DNA from: Nissolia schottii | Lineage: Eukaryota; Streptophyta; Magnoliopsida; Fabales; Fabaceae | Assembly (NCBI GenBank): GCA_003254905.1 | Contig: QANU01108907.1 | Location: forward strand, 335,631 to 399,630 | Length of the DNA: 64,000 nt | Direction of reading: 5' to 3' | Shown: positions 33,170-44,649 of the stretch, in pieces | Layout of the letters: every line of letters begins with the position of its first letter | How positions within the stretch are numbered: position 1 is the first letter of the stretch | Notes under the pieces: generated by a model | What the model was told of the DNA's origin: nothing | The model's database searches: none | Seen by the model: the letters and a program-made list of their open reading frames with translations, nothing else | Translations under genes and position numbers: made by a program

Positions 33170-34403
33170 TTGAACGGTAGGATATCTAGCATCTTAAGGC
33201 ACTCCTTCACAACTAGCCTTCTTTTTTTCCTTATTTGCTCACCACATAGACTTAGTAGATGACCAACCCTATTCGATGCTTGTAAGTCCATAACCAGCTA
33301 TAAATTATTAGATCGAATAAGACAATAATCCAAGGGCAATGGATAGCTTAATTTTTAAAATAGGAATACTAGTAAATCCTTGTGACACCCATGACAAAAG
33401 TTAAGAAACAAATAAAATTTGGTAATATGTCATATCACGTTTTAAGAGATGGAGTACAGTGACAACTTAAATTTACTATAATAATTAGAATAAAGATCTT
33501 TTAAAAGAAAGATTTCACTTTAGATAATAAAGTGAATATTTTTATTATTAAATAATTTATGAGACTTATTTTTATTTAAATAATTTAATAATAAAAGTAC
33601 TTATTTTATATTCTAAAATAAAATCTTCACTTTAAAAAATCTTTTCTTAAGAAAAAAAAATTGTATAACTCAGAACTTGAAAGTGACGCTTAAGAAAAGG
33701 GCTTAACCATGTCCTTCTGGAAGAGTAGGTTGCTTGCTCAGAAAGTATAAAAAATATCCTTTGAAATAAATGATTCAAATTACCATATTTTGGATGAAGT
33801 TGAAAATCTTGTATTTATTCAAAATACAAAACTATCCCCATCCTAAAATACAAAAGAAAAATTCTATATGTACAATAAAATAGGTGTTAACATATAGTCA
33901 ACATAATATTATATGTAAAAATACTCATAATTAATAGGTAAGTAGAGAACAATTATTTTATTAGTAGTAGATTAGAGTCATTTAAAATATTGGTGGTTAT
34001 GCGTTGGTACAATATCTAATGTACATGTAACACCGCTCAATACAAAAACTATTTCGTTGAGAAAACACGCGCTATATTCAAGGGGTGGAGATAAGCAAGG
34101 AACTAAAGTCTTGTTTTAGTTGCTTCCCATGGCTGTAACAATGAGACAAATTGACATCAACGAATTCAAATTAGTGAAAAGTAGTCTCGATACCACCCAA
34201 TGCAATATTACCAAGATTTAATTAGTATTTTATGGAAATGTAACTTTAAGTTTCTCAATTAAAAACAGAGGCAGACAAATACTATATATTAGTTCCCACT
34301 AGACTCATGAGTCATATGCAAGGCGGCTATCACTACTATATTTTAATGTCACCACGTTTTCTTTATGCTCATGTTTACCAATTTACTTAATTTGTCAAGA
34401 GCT
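33170..34403. other. AT-rich intergenic DNA with one foldback MITE
   Basis: No gene found. Contains the foldback element at 33495-33651, listed separately. Confidence 0.45.
33495..33651. mobile_element. Foldback MITE, about 157 bp
   Basis: The left part (GATCTTTTAAAAGAAAGATT, CACTTTAGATAATAAAGTGA) and the right part (TCACTTTAAAAAATCTTTTC) are inverted copies, with matching AATAATTTA/TAAATTATT inner words. A/T-rich, noncoding; target duplication unclear. Confidence 0.6.
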
Positions 34404-34496
34404 GTAGCCTGTGGGGCAATTACATTTCTGTGAGTTTTGGGAGAAAAAATCCGAAAATATGGGCGGGATTGAAATATTACAGAAATATGGAGCAAA

Positions 34497-34706
34497 TCTC
34501 TGAAATGGTCACTGTTTAGGGCGATTTCAGAGATTCGAAAAAAAAAGGTCTGAAATCGTCGTGGGGTCCGGCGATTTCAGAGAGGATAGCGCGTGGGTGA
34601 CATGCAGTGGACAGGGGGGGACAGACGCGACGAGCGATGTGCGGGGGAGGCGACACGTGGTGTCATTGGCCGCTCTGAAATCGTCGTGGGCCCTGGCGAT
34701 TTCAGA
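34497..34706. repeat. Left array of short hairpins (TCTGAAAT...ATTTCAGA)
   Basis: Three inverted-repeat units at 34497-34533, 34549-34581 and 34674-34706 each read (T)CTGAAATCG or a variant, a loop of about 12 bases, then CGATTTCAG(A). The surrounding sequence is unusually GC-rich for this window (34560-34740), with GTGGGGTCC and GTGGGCCCT loops. Confidence 0.8.
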
Positions 34707-34981
34707 CTCCATGCAACGCCCCTTCCCCATGCGCACGGACTTCAGCAGCTTCTCAATTCCTGTTCAATCTCTCTTCTATGTATCCCATTCCCTGGTCCCC
34801 CCTCTCCTCGCTCTCCTTCTTCTTCTCCGAATTTCTTCCCATTTTTGCTTTCTTCAATTTTTTTTTGTTGCCTCCGTTTCAGTTGGTACAAATTTGTTAG
34901 GTTTGTTTACGTACATAATTCTTTTTTTACTTTTCATTGTAGTTTTAACTTATTTTTTTTTGCAGGTAAGTTATTAATTTT

Positions 34982-35317
34982 TTTTATTTTAAATAAGTAA
35001 TAACAATGACAACGTAAATTTCATATTTGTAATTTAGGAGAAAAAAATCATCACGATGGTGAGGAGAGATGACACTATGAACCCGTTGTTACACATCTCA
35101 TAAAAATATTGTAGGACAATCAGGTTTAAATTTATATTATTATTATTATTATTATTATCATTCATTTTTATTATTATTATTGTTATATTCATTTTCATTT
35201 TCATTCGCTACTTAGTATTATTATTATTATTTAAAAAAATTATTTAATCTATAAAAAAATTATCAATATTTAACCGTAAGTGATAGAGCATTTTTTATCA
35301 TTATAATAATTGGTATT
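34982..35317. repeat. ATT-rich low-complexity tract
   Basis: Runs of ATT triplets (about 35135-35240) and A/T sequence precede the solo LTR. Its last five bases, GTATT (35313-35317), are the LTR target duplication. Confidence 0.7.
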
Positions 35318-36831
35318 TGATAGGTGAATTTTGTACCCTATTTTATTATTCTATAATTGAACATTGTATACTAAAAATGTGTAATTTTAATGCTTAATTA
35401 ATATGTTTTGCACATTATCCTCTTTTGTGAGAAATTGAGAAAAATGCAATTTTAAGCACTACTTTATCTTAGAATTTAATGTGTAGATTTCTTTTGTTCT
35501 TTTTTAGTTTTCTATTTTAATTGCAGAAAATAAATTGTCAAGAGGATCATTGAGGATTTGAAGGAGATTTGATAAGATATAAATTTCAAAGAAGAGATTT
35601 GAAGAGAAGATTGAGACCAATAAATTCAAGATTAAATTCAAATTCAAAAAGATTTGGTCAAAGATTTGCTGAGGATTTTTAATGCTGACTTTGCCACGGA
35701 TTTTGCGCCAAGATGGAGATTGAATCTCGATTTGACCTCAACTACAAAATTGTAGATCTATCTCTTAGCTTTAATTGGAGATTTGAATCACCTCAATCCG
35801 ATATCGGTAGCCAAAGTTATCGCGATTTTACTGACTGCTGTGCAAAAGTGCGAGAATTACTTCCACTTTTAGCCAATCCTCTACAAATAAATATCCTCTC
35901 TCAACAACTTGGAGAGAACTTCATACTCAGCCTCCACTTTTATTTTCTGCACTTTTCTCTTTTATTTTATGCACTTTAGGTTTATGTTAGTAGTGCTTAG
36001 TTCTTAGTTCTTCAAGGATTGTTGGAGCGCTCGCATTGACAACGCAAGCTTCCAACTATTTGCGAATTCCTTCCGTTATTGTTTTCAGGTTTTGTTATTT
36101 CAATTTTCCATTATTTTCTACTCTCTTATTATTTTTATTTATTATGAGTTTTTATCCTCCACCCATGGAGGAGTAGTTTCTTAATATCTTGCATGCGGTA
36201 ACTCTAGATTAGGATTAATTCGAGGTCTTGTGCTTAATGTTTATTCATGATTTGTTTCACCTGTGATTAATAATATAGTGATTGCATGTTATTGGTTAGG
36301 GTTAATTCTAGGTTGATAGATCTTGACGATTGTAGGATTTATTGATTTAGGATTTGGGAACTTTTTGGGGAACTAATTAGATTTAATTAGGTTGTGCAAT
36401 TGGGACATAATTGATATAGGTTTTAAATGCTGAGATTTTAGTTTTAATTCCTATGTTAATATATGCTTAGGGGATTGACGATCATAGTTTCTTAAGTGAA
36501 TTGCGTATTAGTTAGAGATTTTAAATAATAAACAACATCCCTTCTTATGGATAATTAATTAGGAACCAATGACAATTAATCCTTAATCTGAAAACTCCAT
36601 ATGCAGGAAAACTCCGTATGCAGGATATTACCTTTTATCATTGTTTATTTACTTGTTTTAAGTTTCTTTTATTTTAAACGCAATCAATTTAGTTAAACTT
36701 TTAATTGGTTCTAATTGCTTTTTTGAGAGACGACCTAGGTTATCACCTTTACTACGTTTTTGGGATTAATTTAGTTTTATAAATTATTATTTGATTGCGC
36801 ACTAAAATTAACGACGTTTTAGTGTGTGTCA
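35318..36831. mobile_element. Solo LTR of a Ty3/gypsy-type retrotransposon (1514 bp)
   Basis: Starts TGATAGGTGAATTTTGTACC and ends ACGTTTTAGTGTGTGTCA, with TG...CA ends. The perfect 5-bp direct repeat GTATT lies on both sides (35313-35317 and 36832-36836). No primer-binding site, polyprotein or second LTR is present, so this is what recombination between two LTRs leaves behind. Assignment to gypsy rests on length and general look (long A/T-rich LTR) and is tentative; LTR and target duplication are firm. The 88-codon frame at 35713-35979 inside it is not taken as a gene. Confidence 0.85.
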
Positions 36832-36836
36832 GTATT

Positions 36837-36867
36837 ATTATTATATTTTATTATTATTATTGTTATC

Positions 36868-36912
<45 letters not shown>

Positions 36913-36942
36913 CACGGTCCATGAAACATATATATATATATA

Positions 36943-36975
<33 letters not shown>

Positions 36976-37090
36976 GTTATTTATATATATACGGGTATGT
37001 AACATATATATATATATATAATAATTATTATAATATTATTATCATTATTATATTATATATATATATATATATATTGATATTATTATTTAT
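36837..37090. repeat. (TA)n and (ATT)n microsatellites
   Basis: Several (AT)n runs (about 36870-36908, 36930-36943, 37003-37020, 37055-37074) alternate with ATT triplet runs. The composition makes strand slippage and assembly error likely. Confidence 0.9.
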
Positions 37091-37340
37091 ACAGGTAACT
37101 CTAACTCTAAACATTAACCCTAAACCCTAACTCTAACTCTTATCCTAACTCTAAACCTAACCCTAACCCTAACTCTATGAATGTACCTATACCCATCAAC
37201 TATGAACAACTATGAATGTACCTGTAGCCATTAAAATTGAACAAATTGTGCATGTGATTGTAATTTTCATTGTTATCTTTCATTGTAAAATTGTATTTTC
37301 ATTGTGAAACCTAACCCTAACCCTAACCCTAAACTGCTAA
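37091..37340. repeat. Interstitial telomere-like repeats
   Basis: Two clusters (about 37097-37176 and 37308-37334) of CCCTAA, with CTCTAA variants and occasional plant-type CCCTAAA. The units are mostly six bases, not the seven-base plant telomere unit. They sit inside the composite repeat block, so they more likely come from simple-sequence expansion than from a fused chromosome end. Confidence 0.65.
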
Positions 37341-37544
37341 CCTCAACATTATTTTTTCTAACCTTACCATCATAAAAAATATATACAACAACACTATAAA
37401 AAATAATCACACACTATGAATATTATCACTCAATCAACAAGAGAAAGCAGAAGAATTCAAGAATGATGGTAAGAAAGAAGAGAGTGAATGAGCAAGACAC
37501 TTCCCTTTTATAGAACCGAAATTAAATAATTTTAATTTTTTTAC

Positions 37545-37764
37545 TCTAAAATCGCCACAACATATGGCAATTTCAGATCCTGAAATTTCCATGATGTATG
37601 GCGATTTCAGGCTCTAAAATTGCCATATATTGTGGCGATTTTAGAGTCTGTCTTTTGAAAAAAAATCATTTTTGTCTGAAATCACCACCTTGGGTGGCAA
37701 TTTCAGACCAAAAAAAATTATTTTCAAATTTTCTAAAATTGTCACACAGTGTGACGATTTCAAA
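37545..37764. repeat. Right array of short hairpins
   Basis: Five units at 37545-37577, 37579-37611, 37612-37646, 37674-37708 and 37732-37764, three of them back to back. Typical form is TCTAAAATCGCCAC, a short loop, then GTGGCGATTTTAGA, with variants. Stems are 12-15 bp. They match the left array words and lie about 3 kb away across the solo LTR. Confidence 0.82.
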
Positions 37765-38049
37765 AAATTCGTCCATACATCCGTAATTTTTCCCCAGCTG
37801 TCATATTATGGGATTATAAAATTTTGGATGCCATATACATGTAAAAATTCCGTAGCGTGTAGGGGTCGATTACGTTCTTGAGCCACATGGATATCAATGC
37901 TTTAAAGAAAAATTATATTTTATCAATGTTTCAATACTTATTCTCATCCATCAAACTCTCAGATTAAGTTTGTAAATAAAAACTAAAAAAAGCTACCTCC
38001 ACGAGAATTATAATACACTCATAGTTAATTGATCTAACTAAAACTAAAT

Positions 38050-38245
38050 TAATTAAAATTTTTAATTTTGATGCATTAACAATAAATTTTTTTATACAAT
38101 CGCTCAATTAAATTATTTTATTTAAATGACTATTTAAGTAGTAGGTATGATAATTAATTATATATATTAATATATTAATATATAATTAAATGATAATATA
38201 AAACTTTTTTTACGGTAGGCATTCCAATTAAATATAAACCCCGAC
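38050..38245. mobile_element. MITE of the TTTAATTTTGATGCAT family (copy 2)
   Basis: Left part TTTTTAATTTTGATGCATTA, middle ATATAATTAAATGATAATATAAAAC, right part GGCATTCCAATTAAATAT. Colinear with 40640-40816. A/T-rich, noncoding. Ends match imperfectly. Confidence 0.55.
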
Positions 38246-40639
38246 TACTAGTAATTTAGACCAGGGGAGAAAAACAGAGTGTGAGAAAGTTTGTAGTTCA
38301 ATGAAACACTAATTGCAAATTTAGTGATTAGATTCTGAGGCGTGGAATAAGTGCTTAGCTTATTTTAATGTTTTTCAAAGCAGAAACTTTCTTGGTTCAG
38401 CTTCTACCAATACCCAACAAATCCTAAGATTTCAATATTATTTCCAAAAAATCCTAAGATTTCAATGTTGGCATAAGTAAAGCCGTTGAAATTTTTTTCA
38501 TTGGACAAGGGAAGTGTGTTATGTTATCTTCTCATGAAATGACCGAAATATCCCCAGCAGGCATGCATGCACCGACCCAATGTTTGATTCCTATTTCCTA
38601 GTGTTGGCCAATCAATACAAATGCTCTTTTCTAAAGTGATCTCACTATACAACTATCAAAGTAAATAATATTTGACAAACAAAAACAACATGAGGACTGT
38701 TGTATATGGCCTGAATTAATTTCAGGCATACAAAGAGTGTGTTTGTTTTAGGTCGAAAAATCAGTTTTTATATAATTGGTTAAATTTTTAATATAATAAA
38801 AATCTCAAAAATTTAATTTTAGCAAAAGTTAAACAGAATAACTTCTAAAAAAAATTATTTTCAATTTTTAGTTCTTTATGAAAATTAACTTTTTAATATT
38901 TTTAAAAAAATTGAAACAAACAGGCCATATCTGATTAATTGGTCAACTCAATATCTATGCCATTCTCCATTTTCTCTCCTGATTGGTCAAAAAAGAAATT
39001 CTTACAATTTCGTACATAATTTTTACGATCCAAATAGCAATTGTAATATACAAATTTTAAGATAGCCTTTGCCAGGCTAGAAGCTTCTTCAAGTTCTCCT
39101 GGACTGGTCTCTCCTTGGCCCCTCACACACGTAAATATTTCTTCTGATCGAGTGGCTGGAACTATTAATCGTAATTGATCAATTAGATTAAAGACAGAAT
39201 TATATATGTTCCACATGTTTTCTAAAGGTCTAAGGTGGGACTTTCCAAAAGATTAATTTGGTTCCTTGTCATATCCATAATTATTATTCATATAATTATA
39301 TATGGTATGAAACAGTAAATTACAAATTTGAAGATGAAATCTAATGAATGAAGTTGATCTTGATAGTAGCTGGCAAATCGAGAATCACATGGGCACTCTT
39401 TTTTTATATACAAAAGAAAAAAATGACTACAGAATATTTAATTATGCACCAGTACCATGTGTTTGATATAGAATGCCTTCTATAGAAGATATTTTAACAG
39501 ACAAGCTCAGTCGTTCATACTTCACTGGTGAACCAAATTAATTAGTGGACCAATATGTCAAGGCTGGAAAGTCTTGATGTGAACTTTTTATTTAAAAAAG
39601 GAATTGTAAACCCGGCCCCTCGAGATTACTTGGTTAAGATTTGAGAATTGAGATTTTTATCATGTGTAGTTTATCTTGTTAATTATTCATTAATTAGTTC
39701 TGGTTTTTTCTAAAAAAATTTAACCACACAAATTGTTAGTGTTATAAAATAATTTTTTAATATTCTATAAGCTTTTGATTTTGTTTGTTTGTTTGGTCCC
39801 ATAATTCCCTTAATTGGTGTGAGGTATATATTTTTTTTTCTTCCTAAAAAATTAAAGGGTTTGTCTCATTTAATTTTATTTTTTTTTCTTGGAAGGTTTT
39901 GATTAAGCTTTGCTTTATGTTTACTGTGTATTGTTGAGTCTCAATGAGTTGAGTGTTTCTTAATGCTTTGTTTTGATTGGTTTGGGTCATTTGTTTCATC
40001 AATAAAGCATCATACTTAATGAAAAAAATAATAATAATATTCTATAAGTTTTTTATGAAAATTTCTAAGGGTTTATTCCGGTATCTCATAAAATTTAAGG
40101 GTATCAATATTATAACATTTAAAATTTTGTCATGTGTCCCACTAATTTATACTATTTATTGTTTTAAATTTTTGATTAAATCATAATCGTTCAAATATAA
40201 TGAGTATTGATACTTTCATAAAAGTTTGGGTACCAAAGAAAAAAACCAAATTCCTAACATTCAATTATTAAAAAAAAAAATTGCGTTGTAACGAAACGTT
40301 GAGGAAGAAAATGAAAATGGCCAATTTGATTATTTAATAAAGCCCACTTTGCATTATCGCGAAACATTGGAGGATTAATTTGCATATTTGCAGTTCCAAA
40401 GGCTAAATTGTTTTTTTCCTAATAATTCCCCTAATATATATACGGCCGTTGCCAAAGGCAAAAGGAACCTCTAAAAATGAAATTTAGAAAATAAAAAATC
40501 TTCACTAACATGGCCCTCCTGTACTGTGGTAAGTTGATTCTAGTTTGTTACCGTCTTAGACTCATAATAGTGGATGTTGACCTTGGACATGGTTATGGCT
40601 GTAAATGTTTCTTTATCAACGTCAACAAATTAAAGTTTA

Positions 40640-40816
40640 ATATATGAGTTTAATTTTGATGCATTGATAGTGTAAATTTTTTTACACAATCATCTATTTA
40701 ATTTATTTTATTAAAATAATTTTTAAAACAGAGTGTGATAATTAACTATATTTACTAGTATGTTAATATATAATTAGATGACAATATAAAACTCTTTACA
40801 TTCTCAATATATTTTA
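40640..40816. mobile_element. MITE of the TTTAATTTTGATGCAT family (copy 3)
   Basis: Left end GTTTAATTTTGATGCATTGA followed by TAGTGTAAATTTTTTTACAC; right end TTACATTCTCAATATATTTTAATTAAA forms the partial complement. The middle shares ATATAATTAGATGACAATATAAAAC with copies 1 and 2. Noncoding. Confidence 0.6.
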
Positions 40817-43800
40817 ATTAAATACTTAATATATTGTGGTGGCTTTGATTTCCTTTGGGATAATTTGGATGGATCCTGTTCATACAACTAATAGCTTCTT
40901 CGTAACACACCCTTGATTTGAACTGAAACATCAACAAGCGCCCCTTAAGTCAAAAGTATCTTTTGTTTCCACTAACAAGAAAAGAAAGTAAAACAACAAT
41001 GGGAATCTCTAAGATTGATTGCTATACTAGGTTAAAAAAAAAAAAAAGAGAGAGAGTTGTGTCCAAGAAACATTTCCAACAAACGACAACTTGGGTGGAA
41101 TTTGTCCTCTCCCATGATCACATAATCTCCTTACATAGTGAAGGCTGGACCATCTTCCATGGAGCAATTAATTGACGCATACATACATGAACATGATTCA
41201 ACCAGTGAATTCCAATGTCTCTGAGTACTACTGCTTCGTGCTATGGTCCACTTGCCTTATTAGAGATGCATAAAATGACACAAATATTATTACAACAAGA
41301 ATAGTGACACCAACCCACTCACCTTTACATACATAAATACCGTTCACATGATGATCAGCTAACGAGTAACTTTTGCATTGGAAGAATTCCAAATCTGATT
41401 GATTTCAACCACTAATTATATATTATGGTGTACATATAATATTTTATCGACCACCAATAAATAATAGGTGAAGGTATCCTGCGCATTGCAAATTACAAAT
41501 AGAAAATCCTTACGGAAAACTACATCCTTTGCACTTGCAGGGTATACTTTTTTCCCTGCAAAGAGGGGAATAAAAGAGAGAAAATAGGCAGAAGCAAGAA
41601 ACATGGCTCTTGTTTTAAGGAAACGAAAAAAAATGCTAATTATATTACGAATGATCTGATTCGTTTTTAACCAATTTCATATAGAAAGTCGAATGTGAAC
41701 ATTAGTAAAAGAATGTATCCCATTATATATTGGGATTCGACAAATTCAAACGAAGTAAAGAATACAATGATATCATTACAAACTGAATAATGTCATGTAA
41801 GCACCATATCTTGCCCTCATTATTTTACTTCTGGTAAATTGTCACCCTAAGTAGTAGTAACCAAAACGTCAAGAAGACCTCGATGGTTTGATAATACTAA
41901 GGTTTATGGAAATTTCATAATTGATTCATTGAAGACTATATCTTTTTACCTAGAAAATTGAGACTCGTATCTCCAAGGGTGTCTGGTTTTTTTGTGTATG
42001 GGATTGCATTTTCCTTAATTGATAGGACAAAACATTCACATCATATACTCAAATTCAACTAAAAAAAGGTTCACAAAATTAAAAACGCAGACAGACATAT
42101 ACTAATAAACCAATATACATATCATGTTTGTCCCCACTGCTTTAATTATTAGCCTTTGGATGTTAATATTTAATTAGTTGTTGTTATTTAAGGTTGGAAT
42201 ACCGTTTACGAAACGTATAATACACCTTAAAGTTTATAATGTACCGTTCCCTTGTCCCACCATAGTGAACACCTTGTATTATTAATTAATACTTGCATCA
42301 ATTTTGTTTCAATCTATCCACTTAATTTTCCTTCTCTGTAGTCATGTGAAAGTCTAACCAGCAAATCTTGCATTTATAAGTTGTTGGATGGACTCTATCA
42401 AAGCAGCACAAGGGGGTGGTGAGAGGTTATATCACTTTTCAATGAAAATGCATCCATATTTGTTGGTATCTCAATGAAAAAAATTTATTGTATAAACATT
42501 TCTACCATCTCCTCTCATCTTTAAGTATACTCATAATAAAGTTGAGACTCATAAATAAGTGAATATATCTTCAATAAAGTTAATAACACAAGGTGATAAA
42601 TTAGTGTTGGTGCAAAAATTTATCTTCGGTGCTCAAGAGCCTTCAAATATTATATTAAGGCTTTCACTTGTTAATTAATGTTCATAGCTAGCCAATCAGG
42701 AGGAGGCAATTCTTGTGGATCAAGAGGTTAAGGGTCCACGACTCTAATGAGTGTCCCTTCCAGCTTGCAGATATTGACCGCTACAACGCCAACTTACTCA
42801 CATGCTTCACGTGCTACACTAGTAAGAGTATTGTCCTTTGTATATTAAGGATGGTGCAGACTAAGTTTTCTTCTCACACACATCATAGAGTTCATAATAA
42901 AATCACATAATTGTGGACCTTATGACTTGATGTCTACATTATGTTTCATGTACAAATAACATTTTTGTATTAATAAACACACCGTCATGAGCGGCAAAAT
43001 CTACCGAAAAATGTCTAGAACAGTGCGTTGAAAGAGTAATTTCCGGCCCGCATAGCACACAGGTGGCGGTGTAGTTCGTGGGATACAACATATAAGTTGC
43101 CACCTAACAAAGTGTGTCTTAGTTAGAACGACAAACAGTCCCACAAAGTCAATCGACAAACAGTCCCACAAAGTCAATTATTTCAACAATATTATTGGAT
43201 TACCACCTATCAACACGTTATATGCAATCATATGCCTGCATTTGAGTTGCACAACTCACCCGAGGTAATGTCTTGAGACATTCATAGTTTGAAGGCATTT
43301 ATAGATTAAAGGGTACTATTCCAATAGAAGCTCCTTGATAGGCTCTTAACCTATCTGCCTCAAATAAGTTCAAACCACTATAAAAGAAAAACTCTTACAA
43401 CACTAAATTTTTACCTCCACAAAATTAAAATTTAAACTCGACATTACTTAAAAAAAAGAAAATTTGCCGAACTACTTAAACTAAGCACTAATATATTCCG
43501 TCAGCAATCACAGTTATGGAAAGCACTCTGTTTGAACGAGTTGAAATAGGTACACGAAATGAAACCCCCGAAATTCAAATGTAACTGAGCACTGGACACC
43601 AGTCTTCCATTATTTTGTGTAGACAGCAATTATTATTAAGCTTTTGCCATGAAACTAAACGGTGAACATCTACCACATGCTTCTTAGTATTCACATGAAC
43701 TGATGAAAGTAACTAGAGCTTAACTATCCACCTCGTTTAAGTTCAATGTGTTTACCATCAGACCATCGTGCATTGGAGCAGGAACATTAACCCATTGACA

Positions 43801-44649
43801 AGTTATGGTCTAGAACGTTTTTTGGACAGAAATTTATGATCTTTAACTTCTGAAGGTCACCAACTCGATCTTGAACTATTTGTACTTCTGGTTCTGGGCA
43901 TGTAGGGTAGTAGTGGTCCAAAATCACAACCCATTCCCTTCAAGTGTTTGGGATTAAGCCCAAGAGCCTCTGATAGCAACTTATGTATAGAAAGAGACCC
44001 AAATTCCAAAAGGTGCACGGTGCACAAATAAGGCGGAAGACTCAAGGCCATGCCAAATACTAAATAGTTCAAGGCAGATAAATGGACTATCGAACAAAGA
44101 AAAATGCAAATGAACCCTCTATCGACTAAATAAACAAAAAGCAAGCAGTACTTTCTTCATCATTTGATTTATCGCCATCGGTTATGTCATTCCTCGCAAC
44201 TTTGGATAGTCTATATTTAATAAAAATTTCAGCCTCAAATTGTAAATAAGAACTAAGTACAGCAAAACCTTAAAAAGGCTTCAAAAGATAATTTCCTGAA
44301 TCACATACCTTACCCAAAAATACATAGGAAAATATCACCAAGATGAAACCAGATTTCCAGTACTAATAAGTATAATTGAGCTTATCGTAAAAGCATTTGA
44401 CACACATCACATACCATAAAAGCCTAAAGAAATATAGACGTCAACAACAGAAATGATACTAAGTGAATGCACGAGCAACAGGGATCGCTAGTTAGCCACC
44501 TATTAACACAAACTAAAACCCAAGTTCATGGTAGGATCGTAGTCCAGTATCAACTATTCATCATGAGACAAATTCAGGGCGATATGCATATCAAGATAAA
44601 TCTGTCTCCTTTATCCCTCTCCCCAACTTTCATTTGTCAGTTCAAACCA

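Larger units (their letters stand above)
34404..37873. mobile_element. Composite repeat block: probable DNA element with hairpin-array ends, split by a solo LTR
   Basis: Both flanks carry arrays of the word TCTGAAATCGCCA in both orientations (34497-34706 and 37545-37764). The middle contains a gypsy-type solo LTR, AT microsatellites and telomere-like repeats. An imperfect direct repeat of about 20 bases (GTAGCCTGTGGGGCAATTAC at 34404, GTAGCGTGTAGGGGTCGATTAC at 37852) brackets the block. Bidirectional subterminal word arrays are typical of transposase-binding regions in Spm/CACTA and some Mutator-like elements, so a nonautonomous DNA transposon is the best guess. No transposase was seen. Confidence 0.5.
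37874..44649. other. Gene-poor intergenic DNA (about 6.8 kb)
   Basis: Both strands were read for exons, RNA genes and element ends. Only two MITEs (38050-38245 and 40640-40816) and a short tandem duplication (a 25-bp unit beginning CGACAAACAGTCCCACAAAG, twice, about 43131-43179) are supported. The last kilobase probably includes RPB6 3' untranslated sequence. Open frames such as 38935-39216 (minus) and 43857-44144 (minus) have no recognisable family. Confidence 0.45.

Noticed and set aside
32638..33291. Open frames crossing the run of N
   Set aside because: Unknown bases translate to X; both frames are artefacts of the gap.
35713..35979. 88-codon frame inside the solo LTR
   Set aside because: LTRs of this kind are noncoding, and the frame has no recognisable domain.
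36795..37130. 111-codon Tyr/Ile-rich frame
   Set aside because: Direct translation of (TA)n and (ATT)n microsatellites.
38935..39216. 93-codon minus-strand frame with balanced composition
   Set aside because: It looks more protein-like than its neighbours, but no family, start context or adjoining exon could be recognised.
43857..44144. 95-codon minus-strand frame downstream of RPB6
   Set aside because: RPB6 stops at 44650 with the correct C-terminus, so this falls in its 3' flank; no homology recognised.
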